Assembly: GCA_002315935.1 (NCBI GenBank)
Contig: DCII01000038.1
Location: 1-23,491 of the forward strand
Origin: Ruminococcaceae bacterium UBA1730
GTDB lineage: Bacteria > Bacillota > Clostridia > Oscillospirales > Acutalibacteraceae
Direction: 5' to 3'
Length of the DNA stretch: 23,491 nucleotides
Below the pieces are notes generated by a model. The model was not told where the DNA came from and made no database searches. It saw only the letters and a program-made list of their open reading frames with translations. Each line of letters begins with the position of its first letter. Positions within the stretch are counted from its first letter, which is position 1. Positions 15,801 to 23,126 of this stretch are shown here, in pieces. The position numbers were made by a program, and so were the translations under genes.

Positions 15801-16482
15801 GAAAGGCCGGAGTGTTGTTTATTTCAATGATGCAGTCGTTTTCCGATGCCGTAACCTTCATCTTCTGACCGAGAGATTTCCAGCCGAGAACGGTTGTTGT
15901 CACAAAAGAAATATCATGACCACTGTAAAGTATTACCGCCATACCCGATGTTGTTCTCGGATGACCCGTTGCCAGAATTCCGGAAAACATTTCAGGGTTG
16001 AAATAATTGCAGGAAACGCCGCCGAAAACCTGTATATTTTCATCAAGGTCGGGAACATTTCTGTCAATCTTAAGAACATCGAGATAAGCAAGCGATGAAA
16101 TCATTTCAACTGCACATAAGTTTTCTTTTGTGCGGCAGTATGCCCACAGGTCATCGAGAGACTGAATATCCGTTCCCTCCTGAACCCACACAAGCTCTGC
16201 TTTTGAGCTTTCTTTTTCAAAAAGATAACAGGTAACATTAACTCCATAAGCAATGGAACCGACATGGATATTGCCCGAGGATTCATTGCCGTAACAGATT
16301 ACATTGGGAAAAATCCTTCCGACGATTTCAAAGGCAAGGTCAGCATCTTCCTTTGCATCATTCATCCATGTGATATAGAAAGTCATATCACCATGAGCAA
16401 AGGAATCAAATTCCTTTTTCATGTTGTTCAGTTTTTCGGAAAAAGACTTTTCGTTATCAAACAACATCTGATATTGTTTCAT
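12802..16482 (-). CDS. FIST-domain hybrid sensor histidine kinase (1226 aa)
   Basis: Cytosolic sensor kinase without any membrane segment. Residues about 1-365 are FIST N and C domains (F-S-C-G-G-R-R motif near 314-320), a family thought to bind small ligands. A coiled linker (about 395-420), a PAS-like region (425-540), a GAF-like domain (545-695) and a second PAS-like region (705-825) follow. HisKA has the phospho-acceptor His857 in NMSHDIRTP. The ATPase domain has N box NLISNAIKYT (971-980), G1 DNGIGM and G2 GAGLGLSIV. The C-terminal receiver (about 1106-1226) has acidic Glu1112-Asp1113, phospho-acceptor Asp1159 and Lys1211. There is no Hpt or DNA-binding domain, so a separate phosphotransfer partner is expected; none is adjacent. 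AGGAGG lies 8 bases before the ATG. It has its own promoter. Confidence 0.93.
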   Translation of the reverse strand: MKQYQMLFDNEKSFSEKLNNMKKEFDSFAHGDMTFYITWMNDAKEDADLAFEIVGRIFPNVICYGNESSGNIHVGSIAYGVNVTCYLFEKESSKAELVWVQEGTDIQSLDDLWAYCRTKENLCAVEMISSLAYLDVLKIDRNVPDLDENIQVFGGVSCNYFNPEMFSGILATGHPRTTSGMAVILYSGHDISFVTTTVLGWKSLGQKMKVTASENDCIIEINNTPAFHIYEHYLGLSVDDSDSFVFPLMVTEGQYDFIRTPRIINPDKSLVMFANIPVGTTCSLAYGNKNTILSSISDKAKNIAQLNPQVIKAFSCGGRRLFWGDNEISKETIPLQKIAPVSGFYTGGEIVRIENQLRVLNQTLAITSISESKSSNSKATVIFNETDKSLVARLAYFTEVVAAEQVEEQRKLLHDMEIISGLASQYRTLFLVNLDTGLYVNYGNSDSSSEINNVFSSRDLLDFASSNNWVHPDSMDDFVNFFSNEKDKIRYKKTASLIFKCRYADEYLWTKALLVKCESIGEEPHHAVLGFIECDNEVRRDEAIHKFTDVLEQGHNPEASINNILYSMADYYQADKTYVMEFYNKGKNLLCTYSWNIDEIDTMKNSRYEIPQEELAEWINEFNANGYILVETSDTGYEKLRNYFKSNNVTSSILVPLKQNNVIIGLVGVSNPKKSIHDAGIGKVASAVINSEIMRRKENDEEHITLGKLSDSFVSVYYANLDSDYIRAWKLSEEKNAVYLDDGSYSKVIDMYIGTFAAESEKEQLFELTSPEYVINQFRTTDQYSFEVTANLGGKETNLIFDFIRVSDDGKQLVISCRDVTEITERQREHRRQLQEALDMAKSADKAKTEFLFNMSHDIRTPMNAILGFTDIAMRHFNDKERAMDSLLKIKSSSKHLLHLINDILEMSRIESGKFELEESPIDIREAIKSVEHMTRALATPKSIDYQVISGEIKNPYIYADELHVNEIIVNLISNAIKYTNEDGKVRYFIDQLGDVTDGKVMFRFEVLDNGIGMSEEFQKHLFEAFSREKTSTVSKQEGAGLGLSIVKRIVMLAGGNISVKSKLGEGSSFVVELPFRVMEQEAIDKLVPEHKQNNEIKEDVVLDGKRVLLVEDNEMNREIADEILTEAGLIVEAAENGKIAVDMVTDKGINYYDFILMDIQMPVLDGYGATGAIRSLPNGKDITIIALSANAFEEDKQKSISMGMNAHVAKPIDVKDLFRVMHELA

Positions 16483-16610
16483 TCCCGTTTCCTCCTAAGC
16501 AAAGACTCTTTCTGTAATTTTCAAAGAAGCTCCGTATAATTTTTGAATTCATGCCGAAAAGCATAATTATTTGCAAAGTGTTATTAATGCGAAAGATTTT
16601 TATCAAGCTA

Positions 16611-16654
16611 ATTATAGCAGATTACTTTATATTTTACATATCAGATTTCGTCAA
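16611..16654 (-). promoter_or_regulatory. promoter region of the histidine kinase gene
   Basis: Two overlapping candidates are seen on the minus strand. One is TTGACG (16654-16649), 17 bases, TATAAA (16631-16626). The other is an extended -10, TGCTATAAT (hexamer 16616-16611), with a poor -35. Either gives a leader of roughly 120-140 bases. An imperfect direct repeat, GACAAAATCAG and GACGAAATCTG, lies at and just upstream of the -35 (about 16640-16675) and could be an operator. Confidence 0.7.
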
Positions 16655-16690
16655 AAGTCATACTGATTTTGTCATTTTGTAATGAAAAGC

Positions 16691-16730
16691 ATTTAAAAAG
16701 CGGTTACATTGAAAAAACGATGTAACCGCT
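16691..16730 (-). terminator. Rho-independent terminator of the carbohydrate operon
   Basis: A perfect 11-bp stem (16730-16720 with 16709-16699) closes a T-rich 10-base loop and is followed on the minus strand by TTTTAAAT. It lies about 95 bases after the GH78-like gene. The stretch 16731-16824 holds nothing else that I recognise. Confidence 0.88.
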
Positions 16731-16824
16731 GAATTTATGGAATTGTGTTAATCAAGATGCAATTATACTTTCTTTTCGGCAATATTTGCTTTGTGACATC
16801 AGGCAAAACGGATTATAACAATGC

Positions 16825-18963
16825 TTATCTGACTGCTTTATTGAGTATTACAGCAACATAACTCGCAAAGCCATGGTCACAGCTTGCACAGTCTGACATA
16901 TTCTCCCACAATGTGCCGGTTCTTTCTGCCATAGGCAAAAAGAAATCTTCTATTTCTTTAACGACATTATCTGCATAGCCGTTGTTATAGAGAATGTCAA
17001 GTCTTAAGTAGTTACCGATAAAAGCATTGCTCTCATATATTTCAGGATAAGCATTTGTTGTTTTTCTGATTGGCCCGAATTCGTTTACCAATTTATTAAA
17101 CAGCTCCGGATGTGTTTCCTTCGTTGCGGTCCTTGTGAAAAAGGCATAATACTGACAGGTTTCGGTTATGTTGTTTGTTAATACGGCTTTTCCGCTTTCG
17201 TCATATTCGGAGTTATCGTGGAAAAACTCACCATCAAACGCAACATCATTTATTTTTCGCCTTAATGTATCGGCTTTGATTATCAGTTTTTCATCATCAT
17301 AAAGCGTGCCTATTGTTTCAAGGAACTTCGCATAAAGCATATTTGTAGGATAATTTATATCCTGAACAAACTCATTTGCTTTTGACCACTCGATAAACAC
17401 CCAGCTTTTAAGCTTTGAAAGAAATCCGTCTTCGTTTTCAAATGACATTGTAAAATCAAGCAGCTTATATACTCTGTTTTTCGCTTTTTCTATAAGCTCC
17501 GTGTCGCCGGTTCTGGTTAAATATTCCTTCAATTCAAGCACATACCACATTGCCCAGTTATGAATATATGTGCCGTCTGTATGGTCTGACGGATAACACA
17601 TCGGCAGCATTCCGTCGGGAATACAAGAAAAACTGTCGGGAAGCAAAAAGTTTTCAAGGAAATTTCGTTCAACAAGACTTTTGCCGGTCAATTCAAACTC
17701 TGTTCTCGATGTGAAAAAGCTGTCGCAAAGCCAGCCTGCACGCTCTCTTGAGGGGCAATCCATAAAAATATCCGTGGCATTCTGCTTGAAGGTTTCAACA
17801 GCCGCATCATAAATCCTCTGAAGGTTTTCATTTGGCATTTTCTTAAGATTTGTAACAGCACTTTCTTTATATGTTTCACGCAATTGAGAAACATTTGTTA
17901 TAATAACAGGTGCATTCAATGACACTATCTGAATAAAACGGTATGTATAAGGTTCTATCGAAACAACATCATAGCTTCTTCCGCCTTTAAAACACCATTT
18001 CACAATATTTGCCGTGCCGTTTCTGCCGCCGTCGGGAACACCGCCGTCAATATATTCATCAAAAATTGCATAAACCTCGCAATCCTGCTCCGCCTTCAGC
18101 GAAAGACGAATATATCCGGTAGTGTTTATGCCCATATCGAAAACAGCGGAACCATTTGACGGAAGCGTTGTTGTTTCATACTTTTCTTCGGCTTCGGATG
18201 TGATTTCGGTAGAGTATGTGTACCACTCGTTTACAATACCGCCGTTTACTTCGTCCTCTTTGAACCCTTTCAGTTTATCACTTATTTCCGTAATATGACG
18301 ATCGTTACATCTTCTCGGATTAAGTGCTTTTGAAACAATACCTCTGTTAATTATTTTGATAGGCTCAATGGCGTTGTATTCACAATAAGGAACTCCACGC
18401 TCAATAAAAATCTTGTTTTCCTGTATTTTCAAATCAACATTTTGAAAATTATCAATGGGGTTTACAAAGAATGAATCATATTTTTCGCCAAATGAATATT
18501 GCTCTGCAAACGGGCGTTGAAAGCTGTATCTTTGAACCTTCTGAATTTTATCGGAAAACTGAATACATTGAAAGTCCTTCTCACCGCCTGTGGCAAAAAA
18601 AACATCCTTGCCCTTTAAAAGCTCGGCACACAAAAACGGCGAAGCATCGGCATATTCAAATGAATTGACATTATATCCGCACACAATAATACTTATTATA
18701 TTTTCACCATCAACAAGACTGTTCTCGGCTATGGAATATTCACTGACACGATAAAATCCGTGTGCCGTTCTTGCAGGACCGGAAGCAAAGAAATTACCAT
18801 TAATGAGAATTCTGTATACATTGTGACCTGCAATCTTCAAGGTATATTCTTTGCTTTTGTCAACAACACATCTGAATGCAAGTGTGTGGTTTTTTTCTTT
18901 TTCTTTTCCACTTTCCCAAACGGGAAGTGCTTTTGCAAATGCAATCTTTCCCGAAACAGCCAT
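16825..18963 (-). CDS. GH78-like alpha-L-rhamnosidase (712 aa)
   Basis: Predicted intracellular glycosidase that removes terminal alpha-L-rhamnose, or a related sugar, from oligosaccharides. The N-terminal half (about 1-360) is beta-rich, as in GH78 accessory domains. From about 375 comes an (alpha/alpha)6 barrel with the family block DCPSRERAGW (402-411) followed by Asp414; Glu407 aligns with the general acid of the family. HNWAMW (468-473) and TLWE (684-687, Glu687 as likely base) with a nearby DHGFAS (696-701) complete the site. No signal peptide is present. The length is on the short side for GH78, and substrate specificity cannot be read from sequence. AAAGGAGAT precedes the ATG by 7 bases. 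It is the last gene of the operon, 35 bases after the isomerase gene. An uncharacterised GH78-related activity remains possible. Confidence 0.85.
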   Translation of the reverse strand: MAVSGKIAFAKALPVWESGKEKEKNHTLAFRCVVDKSKEYTLKIAGHNVYRILINGNFFASGPARTAHGFYRVSEYSIAENSLVDGENIISIIVCGYNVNSFEYADASPFLCAELLKGKDVFFATGGEKDFQCIQFSDKIQKVQRYSFQRPFAEQYSFGEKYDSFFVNPIDNFQNVDLKIQENKIFIERGVPYCEYNAIEPIKIINRGIVSKALNPRRCNDRHITEISDKLKGFKEDEVNGGIVNEWYTYSTEITSEAEEKYETTTLPSNGSAVFDMGINTTGYIRLSLKAEQDCEVYAIFDEYIDGGVPDGGRNGTANIVKWCFKGGRSYDVVSIEPYTYRFIQIVSLNAPVIITNVSQLRETYKESAVTNLKKMPNENLQRIYDAAVETFKQNATDIFMDCPSRERAGWLCDSFFTSRTEFELTGKSLVERNFLENFLLPDSFSCIPDGMLPMCYPSDHTDGTYIHNWAMWYVLELKEYLTRTGDTELIEKAKNRVYKLLDFTMSFENEDGFLSKLKSWVFIEWSKANEFVQDINYPTNMLYAKFLETIGTLYDDEKLIIKADTLRRKINDVAFDGEFFHDNSEYDESGKAVLTNNITETCQYYAFFTRTATKETHPELFNKLVNEFGPIRKTTNAYPEIYESNAFIGNYLRLDILYNNGYADNVVKEIEDFFLPMAERTGTLWENMSDCASCDHGFASYVAVILNKAVR

Positions 18964-18998
18964 TCTATAATCTCCTTTGGTGGTTTGAATATTATTGC

Positions 18999-19862
18999 TT
19001 ATTCAGCGGCTTTGATATAACTGCGAAGATTTGCACAGCCGATTTCAATAGCCTCGGGGCAACGCTCCATGCCTTCGAATTCGCAGGTTATGTAGCCGTT
19101 ATATCCGGATTTTTTCAGAATACGAATATCCTGTGCAACAGGCACAACACCGTGACCGATAATTGTACCTCTGAGATAATCGCCGCCACGAGTGCAGAAC
19201 CAGCCTTCACCGGGATTGACACACTCGCCTTTTTTCAGCAGGAAGTCTTTTGCATGAACATGGATAGCGGCAGGTGCTACCTCGGCAACAGAAACTATGC
19301 TCTCGGCATCACCGCAAAGGAAATTGCCCATATCACACAACAGACCGTAGTTGCTGTTGTCCACAGCTTCTATCAGGGCAATCAGTCTTTCGGGACGCTG
19401 GAAGAAGGTGCCGTGATTTTCAGAGCAGGTGCGAATGCCTTTTTTTGCGGCGTATTCAGTAATTCTGCGACAACCCTCTGCCAAACGAGGCAATATGGAA
19501 TTATAAGTTTTGATGCCGGTGTACCATTTGGGGAAACCGTCTGTAATATCGTGACGCATTACCGGGCAACCCAATGCTTCGGCAATATCCACTTCCCTGC
19601 AAACACGGGCAACCTCGGCATCCAAATCTTCTGCCATCATATTGGCACAAATAGAGTAGCATACAATGGGCAGACCGATTTTATCAGCATATGCCTTCAA
19701 TTCCTTGGCATATTTCAAAGGCTCCTTGCCCTCGGGACAATCCAGGTTCGCAAATTCGAAGCCGTCGGCATATTTTTTAGCATGATCCATACATTCAAAA
19801 ATGGTTTTACCGTCTCTGTGTCTCCACTGGCTATAGCTGTAATTACTAACTGAAATTTTCAT
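18999..19862 (-). CDS. sugar isomerase/epimerase-like TIM barrel (287 aa)
   Basis: Member of the xylose isomerase-like TIM barrel superfamily (AP_endonuc_2 fold), which includes ketose 3-epimerases, inosose dehydratases and keto-glycoside lyases. Candidate metal ligands are in the expected order: Glu148 (SENHG), Asp177 (CDMGN), His203 (HVHAKD) and Glu261 (CEFEGME). Length is normal for the family and there is no signal peptide, so it acts in the cytosol. GAAAGGAT lies about 9 bases before the ATG. Its place beside a Gfo/Idh/MocA oxidoreductase between two glycosidases suggests it handles a sugar released or oxidised by its neighbours. The exact substrate is unknown, and the name should stay at family level. 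Confidence 0.88.
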   Translation of the reverse strand: MKISVSNYSYSQWRHRDGKTIFECMDHAKKYADGFEFANLDCPEGKEPLKYAKELKAYADKIGLPIVCYSICANMMAEDLDAEVARVCREVDIAEALGCPVMRHDITDGFPKWYTGIKTYNSILPRLAEGCRRITEYAAKKGIRTCSENHGTFFQRPERLIALIEAVDNSNYGLLCDMGNFLCGDAESIVSVAEVAPAAIHVHAKDFLLKKGECVNPGEGWFCTRGGDYLRGTIIGHGVVPVAQDIRILKKSGYNGYITCEFEGMERCPEAIEIGCANLRSYIKAAE

Positions 19863-19864
19863 TA

Positions 19865-20033
19865 TGTATTATCCTTTCAATAATTATTTTTGCTCTTCAC
19901 GGAAATTTGGGGCTGATAAATCAGGAAATGATATGTCATTCCGAGCCGATCCGCAGAGTTATTTCGTCACCCAATCCTCCGAGAACTGCCGGAGCGTTGC
20001 CCATATTGCAGATTACTCCCATACCTTGCTTCT
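19865..20033. other. 171-base intergenic spacer with repeat-like sequence
   Basis: This gap interrupts an otherwise tight operon whose other junctions are 28 and 35 bases. It contains GTCATTCCGAGCC and a short CTCCG...CGGAG palindrome, and is GC-richer than its flanks. This style is typical of short dispersed intergenic repeats in bacterial genomes. No gene or clear terminator was found. Confidence 0.45.
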
Positions 20034-21098
20034 TCAATCCAAAGAAATTTCTTTCTCCACTTCAGCAGAACGATATAAGGTATCAAGTAAAAGCATACTA
20101 TTAAGAATATTATCAATGTGACTGCGGTTTTTAATTCCTGTTTCTATTGATTCAATAAACGCACTGTCTTCCTTGACATACATATCGGGAATTTCATAAT
20201 CGGGGCGAACGGTTTCCAAGGTTGAGCCGTCAGTAAAGGAAAAGTGACCGCAATAATCAAGACGGGCACCGCCCTTATCGCCTAAAAAGTCAATGAAGGA
20301 ATCCTGCTTTTCAATATTCTGTGCCCAAGCACCGTTGAAAGAGATACTTGCTTTATCGGTACGGATAAAACCGGTTACACAGTCATCAACATCGTTTGTG
20401 CCGTTTTCGATATCAGCGGTATCCTCCGCCCACATCCCTGTGTACTTGTAGGATTTCATATCCTTCGCCATTTCGTTGTAACAGTTGCAGGTGAGAGTTT
20501 TAAGCTCTGGTGAGCCGAGAATATATAAAATTAAATCGAAGTAATGAATACCCCAGTCAATCAGAACGCCGCCGCCGGATTGTGATTTTGTGGTGAAAGC
20601 ACCGCCGAGGCCGGGAATGGAACGGAAGCAACGGAATGAACAGTAAACATGATAAATGTTACCGAATTTTCCTTCCTTGTTCATTTCAGCCAGCATTTCA
20701 ACTGACTTATGGAAACGGTTGCAAACGCCGATATTGAGCATTTTTCCCTGCTTGTTTGCCTCGTCTGCCATCTCTTTTGAGAGGGCATAGTTAATAGTTA
20801 CGGGCTTTTCACAGAAAACGTGCTTGCCTGCACGGAGGGCATCCATAGCTACGGTGTAGTGTGCATAGTTTGGAGTGAGAACATAAACAATTTCAACCTC
20901 AGGGTCTTTGAGGGCAATCTGATAATCCTCGATTGTCTGCTCAATAATGGGAAAATCTGCCTTGAGGGCATCCGCTTTACCGGGGATTATGTCGCAGGCA
21001 TATTTTATGCGAACATTGTTCATCTGAGTGAAAGCAGGAAGGTGAGAAAGTCGTGCAATACGACCGCAACCTACAACAGCAATTACTTTTTTATCCAT
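20034..21098 (-). CDS. Gfo/Idh/MocA family NAD(P)-dependent oxidoreductase (354 aa)
   Basis: Cytosolic dehydrogenase of the Gfo/Idh/MocA family, which oxidises or reduces hydroxyl groups of sugars, inositols or glycosides. The Rossmann fold starts at residue 4 with the nucleotide loop GCGRIA (10-15). The EKP signature is at 97-99 (Lys98 is the usual catalytic lysine). The C-terminal domain has GGGVLIDWGIH (175-185), where Asp181 and His185 are the conserved active-site pair. Length is typical. CAGGAGT lies about 8 bases upstream of the ATG, and only 28 bases separate it from the GH36-like gene, so they are co-transcribed. The substrate cannot be read from sequence; with glycosidases on both sides a sugar or glycoside is likely. 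Confidence 0.92.
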   Translation of the reverse strand: MDKKVIAVVGCGRIARLSHLPAFTQMNNVRIKYACDIIPGKADALKADFPIIEQTIEDYQIALKDPEVEIVYVLTPNYAHYTVAMDALRAGKHVFCEKPVTINYALSKEMADEANKQGKMLNIGVCNRFHKSVEMLAEMNKEGKFGNIYHVYCSFRCFRSIPGLGGAFTTKSQSGGGVLIDWGIHYFDLILYILGSPELKTLTCNCYNEMAKDMKSYKYTGMWAEDTADIENGTNDVDDCVTGFIRTDKASISFNGAWAQNIEKQDSFIDFLGDKGGARLDYCGHFSFTDGSTLETVRPDYEIPDMYVKEDSAFIESIETGIKNRSHIDNILNSMLLLDTLYRSAEVEKEISLD

Positions 21099-21126
21099 GA
21101 TTATAAACTCCTGTTCTTTATTATTA

Positions 21127-22914
21127 TTATTTCAGAATTATTATTCCGTTATGGGGAATATCGTATGAATTTAATACCGATGAAACAGTGCCGTCGGCAA
21201 TAATTTCACCCATACAGTTATATATTTCATATTTCCTGCCGACAAAATCATTTTCGGCAAAATCAATATATATTTTTTCTTTGCCCGATGCATTTACAAC
21301 GCTCAAACTGTCTGTGCTATCGGGAACGGTAAACATATTTGAGGAATAAAGTCCTGCGATAGTTTTTCCGTCCTTTTGTGCATACACAACCGGATAAAAC
21401 GCTTCGGGATTAAGCGGAACAAACTTTCCGTGTTGCAAAACATCATTATTATCATCAATGAAATCAAGATAGAATTTCAGAACCTTTTTATGTTCTTCGG
21501 GCAGCCTATCAAACCGAACGGAAATCTGCGGAACAATAAACAGAAGGTTTGAAAGCTGGTCTGCACAGCCTTCGGCACTTGCATCATAATCCCACATAAG
21601 CATATCGGAATGAACAGCGCTGTTCGGAACGCTCAACCTTAAATCAATGCCGTTGATTCTGTTGAACATTGAACCATATGCACAGTCCTCAACACGGAAC
21701 AGATTGCCTGTTTTCTGCATTGCAGGGCCGATATAGCTCTGTCTGTATTCGAGAAGCAGATTGGGATTGATTTTCCTCAGGGACTCAGAAACCTCGTTCA
21801 TCATCACCGCAACCGCTTCGCCGATATTGGGATAGTCCATATTCTCGTAGTCGGTGCGGGATTCCTCGGTAGTCCAGAAGGCATCTAAAAAGTCGAGCTT
21901 GAAGCCGTCAAGATTCCATCTCTTCATTCTGTCAGTAAGGAAATCAACATACCATTCTCTGATATCTTTATATCTCGGATCGGCCATCCTTACTGTTCCG
22001 TCTTCAAATTTTTTATATAAGAACCTGCCATTAAAGAAATCAAAGTGTTTGCTGTCGCAGCCTATCATCGTTGTGCCAATCCAAAGAATAAGCTTCATTC
22101 CCATATTATGCAAGTCATCTGCAAGACCTTTCATATCGGGAAATTTCGGCAGGTATGGTTCCCAGTCTCCGGCTGTTTTATCACCGTTTTGGATAATATC
22201 ATATATAGGAGTCTGCCATCCGTCATCTAATATTACAGTATCCATGCCATACTGCTTTGCATATTTACACTGTTCAAGCAACTTTTCCTGAGTAATATTC
22301 TTTTGCAAAGCATACCACGAAGAATAAGTTCTTCTGTATCCCGAATCGGGAACAGGTGCAGGTGTATGACCGAGCGAAAGCAAATATTTTTGATAATCAG
22401 CAATTGCATCATAATAAGGAATGTTTCTGTTGTCACAATATGCTATTGCTTCATAATCATCAAAATATGACGGTCTGCAATCCTTTACAGTAACAGTAAC
22501 AGAAAGCTTACTGCTGGCCTCGTTCACACCGCCTTTCAGTTGAAGTTCAGAAGTGAAATCAACCAACGCAAAAAAACAGATATTGTTTCCTTTTTTATCA
22601 AGGAACTGCATAATGGGAAATCCAAAATTTGCTGCAGTACGAAAACTAAAATCCGATCGCCAATCGGGAAACAGAGCCCTTTTGTACTGATGCAATGGTG
22701 CCCATACTGAATACACATCACCATCATCCATACGAAAAACCATATCAGCATCGCCAGAATACTTTTCGGATTGATTTGTTGTTATTTTTACTGTGGCAAT
22801 TCCGTTGCTTTCGTTGTAATCCGAAAACACAAAACGGGAATCGGTTAAATCCTTTTGAATATTAAGTATTTTCTCAAGCTTCATTTCATCATAACTGTTT
22901 GTCTGAAACAGCAT
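21127..22914 (-). CDS. GH36-like alpha-galactosidase (595 aa)
   Basis: Predicted intracellular alpha-galactosidase of clan GH-D (melibiase type), first gene of the carbohydrate operon. An N-terminal beta-rich region (about 1-190) precedes a TIM barrel with DDGW (230-233), GFKLDFLD (337-344; Asp341 as nucleophile) and an E-Y-R-Q...R-V-E-D-C stretch (389-411; Asp410 as likely acid/base). A C-terminal beta domain closes the protein. It is shorter than most GH36 enzymes of about 700 residues and diverges from the usual K-W-D nucleophile motif, so another alpha-glycosidic substrate is possible. The ATG at 22914 lies only one base after the SD (AAAGAGG), which is unusually close; Met11 at 22884 has no SD. 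No signal peptide is seen. Promoter at 23013-23041. Confidence 0.86.
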   Translation of the reverse strand: MLFQTNSYDEMKLEKILNIQKDLTDSRFVFSDYNESNGIATVKITTNQSEKYSGDADMVFRMDDGDVYSVWAPLHQYKRALFPDWRSDFSFRTAANFGFPIMQFLDKKGNNICFFALVDFTSELQLKGGVNEASSKLSVTVTVKDCRPSYFDDYEAIAYCDNRNIPYYDAIADYQKYLLSLGHTPAPVPDSGYRRTYSSWYALQKNITQEKLLEQCKYAKQYGMDTVILDDGWQTPIYDIIQNGDKTAGDWEPYLPKFPDMKGLADDLHNMGMKLILWIGTTMIGCDSKHFDFFNGRFLYKKFEDGTVRMADPRYKDIREWYVDFLTDRMKRWNLDGFKLDFLDAFWTTEESRTDYENMDYPNIGEAVAVMMNEVSESLRKINPNLLLEYRQSYIGPAMQKTGNLFRVEDCAYGSMFNRINGIDLRLSVPNSAVHSDMLMWDYDASAEGCADQLSNLLFIVPQISVRFDRLPEEHKKVLKFYLDFIDDNNDVLQHGKFVPLNPEAFYPVVYAQKDGKTIAGLYSSNMFTVPDSTDSLSVVNASGKEKIYIDFAENDFVGRKYEIYNCMGEIIADGTVSSVLNSYDIPHNGIIILK

Positions 22915-23012
22915 TCCTCTTTTCTGATGTATTTGTAATGATACTTAATCGATCACTTTATAGCACACCTATTGCTTCAAGAAACCTTCTGAAAGACCTT
23001 TTGTGCCATTTT

Positions 23013-23041
23013 ATTATTTCATATATTAAAAGAATAATCAA
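23013..23041 (-). promoter_or_regulatory. promoter of the carbohydrate operon
   Basis: The minus strand reads TTGATT (23041-23036), 17 bases, AATAAT (23018-23013) with a TG just before the -10, an extended -10 form. This gives a leader of about 90 bases containing a small TTCAGAA/TTCTTGAA hairpin. No clear catabolite-responsive element was seen. Confidence 0.6.
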
Positions 23042-23081
23042 TACTTATTTGAATAAATCCATTTGTTCCGCTTTTCAATTT

Positions 23082-23116
23082 CACAAAGAAAGCCGCCACA
23101 TTGCTGTGACGACTTT
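23082..23116 (-). terminator. Rho-independent terminator of the right-edge surface protein gene
   Basis: A 12-bp stem with three G-U pairs (23116-23105 with 23100-23089) closes a GCAA tetraloop and is followed on the minus strand by CTTTG after TTT. It lies 10 bases after the stop codon. Confidence 0.78.
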
Positions 23117-23126
23117 AAAATATATG

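Noticed and set aside
18876..19853. Long plus-strand frame (325 codons) opposite the isomerase gene
   Set aside because: It is antisense to a clear TIM-barrel gene with conserved metal residues, has no SD or domain signature and mirrors the codon pattern of the real gene.
22915..23040. Catabolite-repression (cre) site upstream of the sugar operon
   Set aside because: No sequence near the consensus TGWAARCGNTWNCW was found in the leader or promoter.
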